Shown piece by piece: positions 51,001 through 61,599 of a stretch of 64,000 nucleotides of DNA. The stretch's first letter is position 1, and every line of letters starts with the position of its first letter. A model generated the notes under the pieces. That model had not been told where the DNA came from. It saw only the letters and a program-made list of their open reading frames with translations, and did no database searches. A program made the position numbers and the translations under genes. The stretch is from Euleptes europaea (taxonomy: Eukaryota; Chordata; Lepidosauria; Squamata; Sphaerodactylidae), in the NCBI RefSeq assembly GCF_029931775.1, contig NC_079324.1, positions 61,821,268 to 61,885,267 on the forward strand. The letters run 5' to 3'.

Positions 51001-52304
51001 TAGACCGTAAAGGGAAAGCTGAGCATTAACTTTGATCAAGCATATTTTTAAAATCCTGACACTAATGAGCAGACTTTGAAGTCAAGTTCAATATGTCAAC
51101 AGTGGAAGGGATTGGAGGGGTGTTCCTGGTGGTGGGAGGACTGTTGGCATTTTACTTGTTTCATTTCAAAAAAATTCTGCCCCACCACAGGCTCCTGGGG
51201 TGGCCGTGAGTACACACGTCAAGCTGCCTTCTACTGAATCAGACCCTCAGTCCGTCAAAGTCAGTATTGTCTACTCAGACCAGTAGCTGCTCTCTAGGGT
51301 CTCTTTCACACCACCTACTGCCAGGTCCTTTAACTGGGATTGAACCTGAGACCTTCTGCATGCTAAACAGATGCTCTTCCACTGAGCCACAGCCCGAGGT
51401 CCTTGAAAGTTGCGCTGAGGTCCTCAGGCCAAGGGGACTGTCCTCTTGGTTTGTGGCCAAGGCCTGGTTCGCACATGCAGGTGGGTGAGACGGCAGGAGC
51501 ACCAAGGTGGCCGAATGGACTGCAGGTGACAGACCCCAACTTCAAATTTATTTTTGCACAAGATCTCTCAGGCAAACAGAAAAGAAGAAGGAAGATTCTG
51601 TGTCCCTCTCAGCCTTCTCTGCTAGCTTGCTGTTTGCAGGGAATTTTTTAATGTTGGGGAATGTTCCAAAATGCATCCCTCCTGCCCCGCAAGGCCATTC
51701 TGAGGCTAAAGCTAAATGCTTCACAGCCAGGTAAGGCTACTCAGGTTTTTAAAGGAAGGTTCACAGACAGAAACCTCCCATTCTCAACATAGGAAGATAC
51801 ATCCCAGTGTGGTGAAGGCGCCAAACAACGCATGACCACATGAAGCTGCCTTATACTGAATCAGACCATTGGTCCATCAAAGTCAGTATTGTCTACTCAG
51901 ACCAGCAGCGGCTCTCCAGGGTCTCAGGCAGAGGTCTTTCACATCACCAACTTGCCTAGTCCCTTTGGGACCTTCTGCATACCAAGCAGAGGCTCTACCA
52001 CTGAGTCCCAGCCGCTCCCCAGAATGCAGTCCTCACCTGGCATTCCCACCCCTTCTCATTTGTGCAAAATAGACTCCTGATTGCAAGCCCTCCCTCGTAC
52101 CTGGAATCGGTGTGACTGGAACAGCTTTCTCATCACCTCCCGAAACGTGGGGGGCCGGGGAGCAGGATCCATCTTGATGGCCAACTCGGCCGGCTTCCCT
52201 TCACCTTCCTCCTCCATCTCTTCTTCCTCCCACTTCTTGTAGTCATTGTTCCACTGCGCAGGATCGTCGCCCACCACTGTGAAATGCTTCAGATACGCAG
52301 ACAT
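48022..52304 (-). CDS. HVCN1: HVCN1, voltage-gated proton channel (complete; 5 coding exons)
   Basis: Exons 52304-52101, 50999-50895, 50501-50270, 49257-49145 and 48087-48022 join into 239 residues plus TAG. Human is 273 aa, or 253 for the short form. The start [14 protein letters not shown] aligns with the human short-isoform start, and an in-frame TAA lies four codons upstream. The N-terminus is acidic ([11 protein letters not shown]). The voltage-sensor domain shows S1 with D78 (human D112, proton selectivity) and E85, S2 with H106 and E119, S3 with D140 and D151, the S3-S4 H159, and S4 arginines R171, R174 and R177 followed by N180. H106 and H159 match the zinc-binding pair. Residues ~182-239 form the dimerising coiled coil with the conserved Cys in GSCAEK. 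The channel exports protons during the respiratory burst and from other acid-loaded cells. Confidence 0.96.
48629..48990 (-). mobile_element. CR1 3' fragment in HVCN1 intron 4
   Basis: The minus strand encodes [20 protein letters not shown] then [20 protein letters not shown], the CR1 C-terminus, followed by its 3'UTR. Confidence 0.88.
49145..49257 (-). CDS. HVCN1: HVCN1 exon encoding S4 end and coiled coil
   Basis: The acceptor is CTCCCCAG|GAATTATC and the donor is AAG|GTAAGG. It encodes [20 protein letters not shown] to LEGSCAEK, a heptad-patterned helix with the conserved cysteine near its end. Confidence 0.94.
49374..49683 (-). mobile_element. CORE-SINE copy in HVCN1 intron 3
   Basis: It is full length, GAAGAGTTGGGTTTTTTATG to CACTACACCATGCTGG. 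Confidence 0.87.
49684..50269. other. HVCN1 intron 3 remainder
   Basis: It is non-coding with no clear repeat. Confidence 0.5.
50270..50501 (-). CDS. HVCN1: HVCN1 exon encoding S2, S3 and S4
   Basis: The acceptor is CCCGCAG|GTGTTC and the donor is AATG|GTAAGT. It encodes [20 protein letters not shown] to [15 protein letters not shown], the core voltage sensor with three S4 arginines spaced every third residue. Confidence 0.96.
50895..50999 (-). CDS. HVCN1: HVCN1 exon encoding S1
   Basis: The acceptor is GGTCTAG|ATCTTG and the donor is GAG|GTAAAA. It encodes [20 protein letters not shown] then [16 protein letters not shown]1 keeps the selectivity aspartate, and the human KIIQPDK loop appears as KIIHPDK. 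Confidence 0.95.
51218..51394 (-). mobile_element. tRNA-Ala-like SINE in HVCN1 intron 1
   Basis: It runs from AAGCTGCCTTCTACTGAATC to CTTCCACTGAGCCACAGCCC, full length with a small deletion at the linker (TTTAACTGGGATTGAAC). Confidence 0.8.
51838..52022 (-). mobile_element. tRNA-Ala-like SINE beside HVCN1 first coding exon
   Basis: It runs from CACATGAAGCTGCCTTATAC to ACCACTGAGTCCCAGCC, lacking the B-box segment. It lies ~79 bp inside the intron from the exon donor. Confidence 0.8.
52101..52304 (-). CDS. HVCN1: HVCN1 first coding exon
   Basis: It encodes residues 1-68, from [14 protein letters not shown] to KLFQSHRFQ, with donor CAG|GTACGA. A probable acceptor TTGCTTCTGCAG| at ~52344 gives ~40 nt of 5'UTR in this exon, so an upstream noncoding exon is expected. 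That leader holds a minimal uORF, ATG CTC GCC TAA (52325-52314). Confidence 0.94.
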
Positions 52305-52685
52305 GGCCCTCGCTTAGGCGAGCATCACTCGGGAGAAACAAGCTGCAGAAGCAACCCCAGAATGGCACAAGCTAAGAACAGCACCACCGAACGCCTGGTA
52401 GTTGCCAGGGAACGACGCGATGAAAGAAGCTTGTCTTATGCCATTCAGATGGTGGAACAAGAATAATTTTTGCTCTGGTTACGCCTCTAACTGGAAGGGA
52501 CAACAATACCTGCTTCCCAGCCCGATCAGCCTTTGGAACTGAGTTCCTTCATGTGGTGCCCACAGGTATCTGGACCAAGCAAGCGCCTGCCATGTGCTTC
52601 AGGAAAGCAGGAAGGCCCATTGTGAAGGCAGAACAAGTGACAGCTTTCATACAAATAATGGAGCTTTTCACTTTGGTCTTAACAC

Positions 52686-52893
52686 ACATGAAGCTGCCTT
52701 CTACTGAATCAGACCTTTGGTCCATCAAAGTCAGTATTGTCTACTCAGACCGGCACCAGCTCTCCAGGGTCTCAGGCAGAGATCTTTCACATCACCTACT
52801 TGCCTAGTCCCTTTTAAACTGGAGATGCCAGGGATTGAACCTGGGACTTTCTGCATGCCAAGCAGATGCTCTACTGCCACAGCCCCTCCATTC
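52686..52893 (-). mobile_element. tRNA-Ala-like SINE upstream of HVCN1
   Basis: It is full length, ACACATGAAGCTGCCTTCTA to the inverted head around CTACTGCCACAGCCCC. Confidence 0.82.
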
Positions 52894-54507
52894 TTCCCCA
52901 CCACTCACCAGAGAAGGATCCTGTAAACAGGACCCATGGATCAGCTGTGAGTTGGTGGGGGCTGGCGAGGGACACAGCATTCAACCCCCCAGTCATCTCT
53001 CTGTGTGTGTTATTCCCCCACCCCCGGGCTTCTCCTGCATGTGTGTGTGTCTATATTCCCCATCCCTCTTGTGTGTAAGCTTAGCTCCGCCTCCTATGGC
53101 AGCCATTTTGTAGTGGCACCCGCCCCCCTGCCTCTAAACTACAAAGGTGCCCACTGTCTCAGACAGGTTGGGGACCCCAGCCTGAGAAGGTACATCATGC
53201 TGCATGGAGAATGGAAGCGCATGGATCAGTCCTCCAAAGATAGACGTGTGAGCACCCAAACTATGCAATTCCATCTCTCAAGGGTCAGCACAGGAGGAGA
53301 GCCGGGCCGCGTGGGGCCCACTTGGCCACCCTAATGGCAGCCACAGCAGAATCAGCTTCACACAGTGAAAAGCACACACTAAACCAACTTAATGTGCATA
53401 TTGTGCGCAGATCTCAGGACGCCACTTTTCTCCCGTGTCTGCAACCAGAGGGAGCAGCAAACAGAATCCTTGAATTTCTATGCAGCATTTTAACTGTCTG
53501 AAGCCCTACGAGGTAGACCAGTGTTCTCATCTGCCAGACTGTAGAAGGGGGCTGAGAGGACAGCAGCTAACCCAGAGGTCTCAGCGCTACTGCACTGATA
53601 CCATACAGGCCATCTTATAGAAACTGGGGAGAGGGATGCAATAGCCTCAGCTCCCCCCCCCCCAGCACAATCAAAATAGCAGTAATACCAGCCTTGCTAA
53701 TTATTGTATGTTTGTACAGAATGTGATTTCCCCTTGAGTGGGTGTTCTGTAGGCAGAAACGCCGCAGGCAAACGTGCTACCTAAGAAAGGAGGGAACAAC
53801 ATTTGGGGCCTTTGTGGAGTTTGAGGGCGAGGACTAGGGGCGCAAGATTTGAACCCAGGATTTGCCTTTTGGCCTCTCTGCTACACTGGCTTTCAGTAAG
53901 CAATACAGTAAGCAATCTGCCAGAAAACATTCCTGCGTCTAGGCCGCACACACTGATTTGAGGCGCAGTGCACAGAAATGATTAAGGAGGCACAAAGATG
54001 GGTGTCCCCGCCATTCAAGCAAGGCTACATTGCTGGAAGAGAAGCAAGGCCTGACTGAGGAGACATAGACAGATGTACCCCTTCACTAGTTGCCTGGAGA
54101 CCCTCCTCCGCTCTGCTTTACAGCCAGCCTTAACTGATCTGATCACACTCCAGCCAGGCAAGCAAGATAAACCAAGTGGAGAGATGAAGGGCTCCTGGAT
54201 CCTTGGTTCTGGGCCTCCTTCAAGCACCAGCATGGATCGCAGAACCACTCCACTCTCAGCTGCCCACTTAGGACGATTTAAGCTACGGACCGCCATACGC
54301 TGTTTAGAGATAAGTTACTATTGTTCAACCTAACGCAAGCGCTCGGGCCTAGCTTTGCCGGATCCGGCCAAGGCTGCAATGGCAGCCAGCCAAATGCCTC
54401 TGGGAAGTTCACAACAGGGGCCAGAAGACAACAGCTGCCTTGTGCCATTCAGAAGGGCGCTTGCCTCGGAACACACAGGTTTCTATGCAGCTGTCCTTAC
54501 TGCTATC
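52894..54507. other. Region upstream of HVCN1, nothing coding recognised
   Basis: There is a short (TG) run at ~53040, a C10 run near 53656, and a possible old repeat around 53080-53180 (GGCAGCCATTTTGTAGTGG). No CpG island or exon was found, so the HVCN1 promoter was not located. Confidence 0.45.
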
Positions 54508-54895
54508 ATAGAATCATAGAGTTGGAAGGGACCACCAGGGTCATCCAGTCCAACCCCCTGCACAATGCAGGAAATTCCAGACCCCACCACACCCCCAGTG
54601 ACCCCTACTCCATGCCCAGAAGATGTCCAAGATGCCCTCCCTCTCATGATCTGCCTAAGGTCATAGAATCAGCATTGCTGACAGATGGCCATCTAGCCTC
54701 TGCTTAAAAACCTCCAGGGAAAGAGAGCTTACCATCTCCCGAGGAAGCCTGTTCCACTGAGGAACCGCTTTGTTAGAAAATTCTTCCTGATGTCTAGACG
54801 GAAACTCTTTTAATTTCAACCCGTTGGTTCTGGTCTGACCTTCTGGGGCTACAGAAAACAACTCAGCACCATCCTTACTGAAAGCCATCTAAGCT
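54508..54895 (-). mobile_element. CR1 3' fragment
   Basis: The minus strand encodes [20 protein letters not shown] then [15 protein letters not shown], preceded by ELFSVAPEGQTRTNGLKLKE. The 3' end is at ATCATAGAATCATAGAG. Confidence 0.9.
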
Positions 54896-55299
54896 TGTGG
54901 CGGTGAGTCCCGTATGCTGTTTGAAGTTCATTTCTGGCAAGGCCGTAATAAAGTGTTTGTTTGTTATCATTCTGAAACTACTGTTGAATCATTCTGAAAC
55001 TACTGTTTGTGGGCCTACCAGATGCGCTTGGCACATGGACAACTGAAGGAAAACAGGGTGCTGGACTGGCTTGTTTATCCCAGGAGAGCTCTCCTTGTCT
55101 TATGCCACATGGGGTAATGCTATTGACCTACCTCGCAGGGTTCTGCAGGGGCATTTTAAACGTAGATTAGGCATGTCAAATACACTTTAAAAAAAACCTC
55201 CAATTTGCTCTGGTACAGAAAGAGTTGGATTTATGCCTGGCATGTTGTGCTATGGCACTCGGTGACCTCAGAACAGTTGGTCAAGGTAATGGACAAATG
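54896..55299. other. Intergenic, nothing recognised
   Basis: A 20-bp imperfect direct repeat (ATCATTCTGAAACTACTGTT) occurs at ~54967 and ~54990. Nothing else was seen. Confidence 0.45.
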
Positions 55300-55610
55300 A
55301 AGAAGAGTTGGTTTTTATATGCCAACTTTCTCTACCACTTAAGGGAGACTCAAACCGGCTTACAATCACCTTCCGTTCTCCTCCCCACAACGGACCCCCT
55401 GTGAAGTAGGTGGGGCTGAGAGAGTTTGGAGAGAACTGTGACTTGCCCAAGGTCACCTAGCTGGCTTCGTGTGTAAGAGTGGGGAAATAAATCCAGTTCA
55501 CCAGATTAGCCTCTGCCGCTCATGTGGAGGAGTGAGGAATCAAACCTGGTTCTCCAGATCAGACTCCACCGCTCCAAACTACCGCTCTTAACCACACCAC
55601 ACTGGCTCTC
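55300..55610 (-). mobile_element. CORE-SINE copy
   Basis: It is full length, AAGAAGAGTTGGTTTTTATA to CCACACCACACTGGCTCTC. Confidence 0.87.
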
Positions 55611-56564
55611 TATGCCCATTAGCAGTAGCCACAGTCTACCAACAAGGGCAGCATTCTTCTTGAGGCCTACACACACAAAATGCATCCAAAAAGCCTCTTC
55701 CCATTTACCTTTCATTGCCCCCTTCCCCCGTCTCTCTTGTTCTCTGTCTGCATGCAGGGTCTTTTGCTGTCTTCCGCAGCAGCAAAGAAATAACCCAAAA
55801 GACAAGACAGTGGGGCACAAACACCACCAGTGGCAACGGGGCCGCTCCACTGCTTGCTTTGCAGGAAAGGATTAGGAGAAAACAGAGTTCTCTGAGGTTT
55901 CCTGTCCTGTCCTATGCAAAACACAGAGACTTGCTGTTACACTGCAGGAAGATGGCGTGTCCAGGCTCCCTCCCTCCCAACCCTACACCAGTCCCCGTGT
56001 CCTGAACGAACAAGCCACAGGGGGCAGAAAAAAAAACTGTCTGGTTTTGATTATAGTCAACATCACCACCTCGGAAAGCCAAGGCACATTTGTTATGGGT
56101 TCGGGTTAGTGTCACAGCTGGACCCCTTTCTTCTCGGTTTAGCCTCACCTCACCACAGGCAGTCACGGACGCTGAGTTACGGGAGGGTGCAGGGCAGGAT
56201 GTCGCTGGGAAACCACGGCTCCATCTGAGGGGGAGCTTCACATTCAGGGCACTTTTATGAATGAAGGGGAGGAACGGGACTTGCTCAATCCAGCACGGAC
56301 TGCAACGGATCAGGCTCAGCGCAGAGCAAGCAGTTGGCTCTCTGTTGACACTGCTCAGAGGAGAACTGTTTGGTACACACACCTGTGGCCGTGCATGTCG
56401 CTATACACAGCTACAGTGGCCCGTAAATCACTTCCAAGTTTAATGTTAGATGAAACAGTTCCAGGGCCAGTCACCTGATCCAGACCTCAGTAAAGGTGTG
56501 GGAAGGAGCAGGTGCTGGCAGTCCTGGGGGAGCCGTCCCCGTTGGGCTGCCAGACTAGTAGCTG
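55611..56564. other. Intergenic, nothing recognised
   Basis: Open frames of 60-150 codons overlap on both strands without a recognisable product. Confidence 0.45.
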
Positions 56565-57915
56565 AGCCAGCGCGGTGTAGCTGTAGAGTACCAGACTAGA
56601 ATCTGAGAGAACCAGGTTCAAATCCCCACCCTGCAGTGGAAGCAGTGGGGTGCCTCAGGGATCTGTGTTGGGACCGGTGCTTTTCAACCTGTTCATCAAT
56701 GACCTGGAGTTGGGGTTAAACAGTGAAGTAGCCAAGTTTGCAGATGACACCAAATTATTTAGGGTGGTTAAAACAAAATCGGACTGTGAAGAGCTCCAGA
56801 AGGATCTCTGCATACTGGAAGAATGGGCATTAAAATGGCAAATGAGATTCAATGTGAGTGAGTGTGAAGTGATGCATATTGGGACAAAAAATCCCAACTT
56901 CACATATACACTGATGGGATTTGTGCTGGCAGCAACAGACCAAGAAAGGGATCTTGGAGTGGTAGTGGATAGCTCAATGAAGACGTCAACCCAGTGTGCG
57001 GCTGCTGTAAAAAAGTCAAATTTCATGCTGGCCATAATTAGACGAGGAATAGAGAATAAAACTGCTGATATCATACTGCCCTTGTACAAATCTATGGTGA
57101 GACCACACTTGGGATACTGTGTACAGTTCTGGTCACCACACCTAAAAAAGGATATTACAGAGCTTGAGAAGGTGCAGAAAAGAGCAACCAAAATGATTAG
57201 GGGACTAGAGCAATTGTCCTATGGGGAGCGGTTAAGACGCTTAGGGCTGTTTAGCTTGGAAAGAAGGTAGCTGAGGGGAGACATGATAGAGGTCTATAAA
57301 ATTATGCATGGTTTGGAGAGAGTGGACAGGGAGAAGTTTTTCTCCCTCTCCCATAATACTAGAACACAGGGTCATCTGCTAAAGCTGGAGGGTGAGAGAT
57401 CCAAAACAGATAAAAGGAAGTATTTTTTCACACAACGCATAGTTAAATTGTGGAACTCCCTGCCCCAGGATGTGGTGATGGCTGCCAGCTTGGAGGGCTT
57501 TAAGAGGGGAGTGGACATATTCATGGAGGAGAGGGGTATTCATGGCTGTTAGTTAGAATGGATACTAGTCATACTGCATACCTATTCTCTCTAGTATCAG
57601 AGGAGCATGCCTATTATTTTGGGTGCGGTGGAACACAGGCAGGATGGTGCTGCTGCAGTCGTCTTGTTAGTGGCTTCTTAGAGGCACCTGGTTGGCCACT
57701 GTGTGAACAGACTGCTGGACTTGATGGGCCTTGGTCTGATCCAGCAGGGCCTTTCTTATGTTCTCACGGGGTGACCTCGGACCGGTCACAAACTCTCGGC
57801 CTCACCTACCTCACAGGGCAGTTGTGAGGATAAAATGGAGAGAGGAGAACAATATAAGCTGCTTTGTGTCCCCGCTGGGGAGAAAGGTGGGGTAGAAAGG
57901 AGGTAAAATTAAAAA
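56565..57915 (+). mobile_element. MIR/CORE-like SINE split by a LINE insertion
   Basis: The head is at 56565-56640 (GAGCCAGCGCGGTGTAGCTG then GGTTCAAATCCCCACCCTGC). The body is at ~57766-57915 (GGGGTGACCTCGGACCGGTC then ATATAAGCTGCTTTGTGTCC, ending in an A run). Together they make one SINE of the 58.5-kb type, in the same orientation as the LINE between them. Confidence 0.75.
56641..57765 (+). mobile_element. CR1-group LINE, 5'-truncated reverse transcriptase remnant
   Basis: It is open from ~56650 to 57270 with PQGSVLGPVLFNLFINDLEL, KFADDTKLF (FADD catalytic box), VVVDSSMKTSTQC, LPLYKSMVRPHLGYCVQFWS and KVQKRATKMIRG. A stop follows at SLERR, then [19 protein letters not shown] and [20 protein letters not shown] to ~57552. 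The 3'UTR ends CCTTTCTTATGTTC. It begins abruptly at the GVPQG box, so most of the RT and all of the endonuclease are missing. Confidence 0.9.
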
Positions 57916-58509
57916 AAAAAAAGAATTGCTGAAAAGCTGCAGATCTCTGTGCAGCCTAACCCAACCTTCATTCCGTTCAATTAGGCCAGTTTAGAAGCTG
58001 TTTTCTGGTGGGTTGCGCCCAAAGTGCGCAGGGTGTTGGTGGTGGAATGCCATCTTCATGTACTCCAATGGTTTGGGCCAGCCTAGCAAGCAAGGATGTC
58101 CCCAGACTGACAAAAACACATTTCCCTTTTCTGTTTGCCAGATTCCCAAACAAACTAGCTTCATGCCTTGCTAAAGAATCTGAGGTCTGGACACATGTAC
58201 TACGTTAAAGATTCAGCCTGGTTAACCATTCTCCACACACAGCCTTGACCTTGAAGGATGAGTGACCACCCTCCAAAGGTGACCTCTCCTGGTGACTGTG
58301 CCTCATCTCTCACTTGGAACATTTCCTCATTTGGAGGAAATATTACACAGCAGAAGGGCACAAGTAAGGGCTGTGAGGAACATCACATTTCACCTCCCTC
58401 ACAGATGACTCTACTTCCCTGACAGACCTGTTCTGTCCCTGCTCTCATGGAAGAGGAGGATTCACTGGAAAACCCAAAACCTGTGCTCTAAATGGTCCAG
58501 TAAGATCAT
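57916..58509. other. Intergenic, nothing recognised
   Basis: There is no coding or repeat support. Confidence 0.45.
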
Positions 58510-58745
58510 ATTTATTTATTGACTTCATTTGTACCCTTCCTTTCTCCCCAATGAGGACCCAAACAGGCTTACACTGGTCTCCTCGCCTTCATTTTATCTT
58601 CACAACAATCCTGTGAGGTAGGTTAGGCTGAGAAAATACGACTGGCCCAAGGCCACTCAGCAAGCTTCCATGACATGAGTGGGGATTTGAACCTGGGTCT
58701 CCCAGATACTAGTTTGACACTCTTAACCACTACACCACACTGGTA
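58510..58745 (-). mobile_element. MIR/CORE-like SINE, near full length
   Basis: TATTTATTGACTTCATTTGT, then TTTATCTTCACAACAATCCT, GTGGGGATTTGAACCTGGGT and CTTAACCACTACACCACACT. Confidence 0.8.
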
Positions 58746-59184
58746 AACTTCCCTCCTAGCCAAAGGGACTCTTGGCCTCTCCTGGCAAGACTTAACCTGC
58801 CAAGAAGGGCAAGGGCCTCCTATGCACGGCACAGCCATCACCATGCCAAGGCCTTTGTCCGCATCTTCCAGGAAGGCAGGACCAGTCCAAGCATCACAGA
58901 GCAGGAAGCTCTTCTGACACCCTCAAGCCATCCATCTGCCACTAAACCGGCCTCCAAGTCCGGATGAGAAAGACTTTATCAGCAAAGGTGCTGGCAAAAG
59001 CATTGAAAAGAGCAACGGGAATATCCTCCTCTGCCGGATCTGACTGAGGAGTCAATAAACCTCAAACCCTCCTCGACAGTCCAGCTGGATGAGATTCAGC
59101 TGTTGCAATGGGAGCAGGGGAAAGGTTCCCTCTTTCCCCATCACGGCCACCTCCAGGGCCTGCTAAGGTACACAACAACAGCTC

Positions 59185-59492
59185 AAAAGAACACAAGAGC
59201 CCTCCTAGATCAGACCATTGAGGGTCCGTCTAGGCCATCATCCTGCCTCGTACAGTGGCCAACCAGTTCCTCTGGAGAGCCAACCACAGGGCACAGAGGC
59301 AGAGGCCTTCCCCTGAAGTTACCTCCTGGCACTAGGATTCAGAGGTTGACTGCCTCTGAACATGGAGGTTCCCTTCAGTCACCATGGCTAGCAGCCACTG
59401 ATAGACCTCTCTTCCCTGAATTTGTCTAATCCCCTTTTAAAGCGGTCTATGCCTGTGGTCATCACTGCCTCCTCTGGCAGCAAATTCCATTT
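59185..59492 (-). mobile_element. CR1/L2-like LINE 3' fragment
   Basis: CAAGAGCCCTCCTAGATCAG to GTGGTCATCACTGCCTCCTC resembles the other LINE 3'UTRs but is a separate subfamily. It abuts a plus-strand CR1. Confidence 0.65.
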
Positions 59493-59496
59493 TTTT

Positions 59497-59995
59497 AATC
59501 ACAAAGATGGTGAGGGGTCTGAAGACCAAGTCCTATGAGGAAAGGTTGAAGGAGCTGGGTATGTTTAGCCTGAAGAGGAGAAGACTGAGAGGCGATATGA
59601 GAACCATCTTCAAGTACTCATAGAAGATGGTGCTGAGTTGTTTTCTGTTGCGCCAGAAGGTTGGACCAGAACCAATGGGTTGAAATTAAATCAAAAAAGT
59701 TTCTGTCTGGACATTAGGAAGAATTTTCTAACAGAGCGGTTCCTCAGTGGAACAGGTTTCCTCGGGAGGTGGTGAGCTCTCCCTTCCCTGGAGGTTAGAT
59801 GGCCATCTGCCAGCAATGCTGATTTTATGACCTTAGGCAGATCGTGAGAGGGAGGGCATCTTGGCCATCTTCTGGGCATGGAGTAGGGGTGACGGGGTTT
59901 GGGGGGGGGAGGTAGTTGTGAATTTCCTGCATTGTGCAGGGGGTTGGACTAGATTACCTTGGTGGTCCAAACTCTGTTTCTATTTCTATGATTGC
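59497..59995 (+). mobile_element. CR1 LINE 3' fragment
   Basis: The plus strand encodes [20 protein letters not shown], then [10 protein letters not shown] and broken copies of the CR1 C-terminus, followed by GGTAGTTGTGAATTTCCTGC and the TTTCTATGATTG end. Confidence 0.85.
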
Positions 59996-59999
59996 GTAC

Positions 60000-60387
60000 A
60001 GTGGTCTTTCCTTTTGTCCATCCTTAATCGGCTGCCCATCAGCTTCATTGGAGGCCCTCGAGTTCTAGTATTTTGGCAGAGGGAGAAAAAGCTCTCTCTG
60101 GCTGACTCCCCTTCAGCCTCTTGCTGAGGTGCTCTCCTTTATTTATTTCAAAGAATTATACCTGCCTCTCTCCATACATTCAATGAGGCTAACAACCACA
60201 CAAAGTACAGCCATATTGCTTTAATTCCAGCTGGTGCATTGAAAAATTCTAAAAGCCTGTCACAATTTTTAAAATAAAAGTAATTGTATGAAAGAACTAT
60301 TTTACACAGCCTCTAAAGAGACAGCAGGAAAGAAACCTTATGCATTTCCTCAGGAAGTCCACACCAAAGAATCTGTGTCACAGTCAG
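60000..60387. other. Intergenic, nothing recognised
   Basis: This is plain non-coding sequence. Confidence 0.4.
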
Positions 60388-60602
60388 TGTTGCCAACCTC
60401 CAGGTGGGGCCTGGGGATCTTCTGGAATTGCAACTGATCTCCAGATGACAGAGATCAGTTACCTTGGAGAATATAGTGGTTTTGGAAGGTAGTGTTTATG
60501 GCATTATACCCTGCTGAGGCCCCTCTCCTCCCCAAACCCCACCCTTTCCAAGCCTCCATCCCCTAAAGCTCCCGGAATTTCCCAACTTGGAGCTGGCAAC
60601 AC
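60388..60602. mobile_element. MITE-like inverted-repeat element, uninterrupted copy
   Basis: The ends TGTTGCCAACCTCCAGGTGG and, inverted, GTTGCCAGCTCCAAGTTGGG pair. Internal words GATCTCCAGATGACAGAGAT and GGCATTATACCCTGCTGAGG match the interrupted copy at 22.96-24.05 kb in the other orientation. Confidence 0.75.
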
Positions 60603-60809
60603 TTGGCACAGCCCAGAAAGGCCTTGGGAAAGCTGAAGAGGTACAAATTTGCCAGGCGGAGGGCACTGAGGGAAGATCTGAAGACTACCTTTTTCAGACC
60701 ACTTTTCTTCGCAAAAAGCCAATTCAAAGCTGTGGTGTTTTGATATATAAATATTTTGTGTTTTATTTCTGTGTTTTAATGTTGGGGGTTATATGTATAT
60801 TATTAAATG

Positions 60810-61190
60810 ACCTGGATGACCCAGGCTAGCCCAATCCTGTCAGATCTTCGAAGTTAAAGTAGGGTTGGCCCTAGAATTATAGAGTTGGAAGGGACCACCA
60901 GGGTCATATAGTCCAACCCCCTGCACAATGCAGGAAATTCACAACTACCTCCCCCCACACCCCCAGTGACCCCAACTCCATGCCCAGAAAATGGCAAAGA
61001 TGCCCTCCCCTCTCATGATCTGCTTAAGGTCGTAGTATAACCCTATTAGTACTTGGATGGGAGACCACCAAGAAAGTCCAGGGTTGCTACGCAGAGGCAG
61101 GCAATGGCAAACTACCTCCGAACGTCTGTTGCCTTGAAAACCCTCCAGGGTCACCATGAGTCAGCTGTCACTTGATGGTACTTTCCACCA
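60810..61190 (+). mobile_element. 5S rRNA-derived SINE, split by a CR1 insertion
   Basis: The head GCCCAATCCTGTCAGATCTT, with CGAAGTTAAAGTAGGGTTGG and (after the insertion) TAGTACTTGGATGGGAGACC, copies the 3' half of 5S rRNA including its internal promoter region. The body is CAGAGGCAGGCAATGGC. The tail TCACCATGAGTCAGCTGTCA with CTTGATGG resembles the BovB 3' end, suggesting BovB-driven mobility. Confidence 0.85.
60872..61032 (-). mobile_element. CR1 3' end inside the 5S-derived SINE
   Basis: It runs from AGAATTATAGAGTTGGAAGG to CTCATGATCTGCTTAAGGTC. The SINE sequence resumes on its right side. Confidence 0.85.
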
Positions 61191-61599
61191 CGCTATAAAA
61201 TGCAGGTCTGCAGAGTAAGAAAGAGGGAGGCTGGGTGGGTGATGGCCACGTGTTAGTGTTATGATCGGATGAAGCTTTGCCCAACATGATTACCTCTGTT
61301 GCACCTGATTCAACATGACTTAGCAAAGCACACCACGAGGCAATCTCCTCTCCCCCCCCCCCCGTCACATCAGGCAACACAATCTTTGCTCAACACTTAC
61401 ACAATAAGCATTACTTCCCGTTTGGGAAAGACTGAAAAGGACCTCTGATTCCACTCTGTCCTACTTCCTTATGCTCAGAGTCCTTGAGCAATGACTATCC
61501 AAGTTTTGCAAACTTTTCTGCCTTACTAGAGATTCCTTCAACATCCCTGGGCAAACCAAGGAACATCTGAACACTGGGAAAGTGTCCTGGGACATGAAC
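61191..61599. other. Intergenic, nothing recognised
   Basis: Only a C11 run at ~61353 was noted. Confidence 0.45.

Noticed and set aside
54015-54333. Overlapping frames of 86-93 codons on both strands at 54.0-54.3 kb
   Set aside because: They have no similarity to known proteins, no splice context and no codon bias beyond chance.
56655-57191. Minus-strand frame of 178 codons
   Set aside because: It is the antisense of the CR1-group reverse transcriptase on the plus strand.
60810-61080. 5S rRNA gene
   Set aside because: Only part of the 5S sequence is present, interrupted by CR1 and followed by a SINE body and tail.
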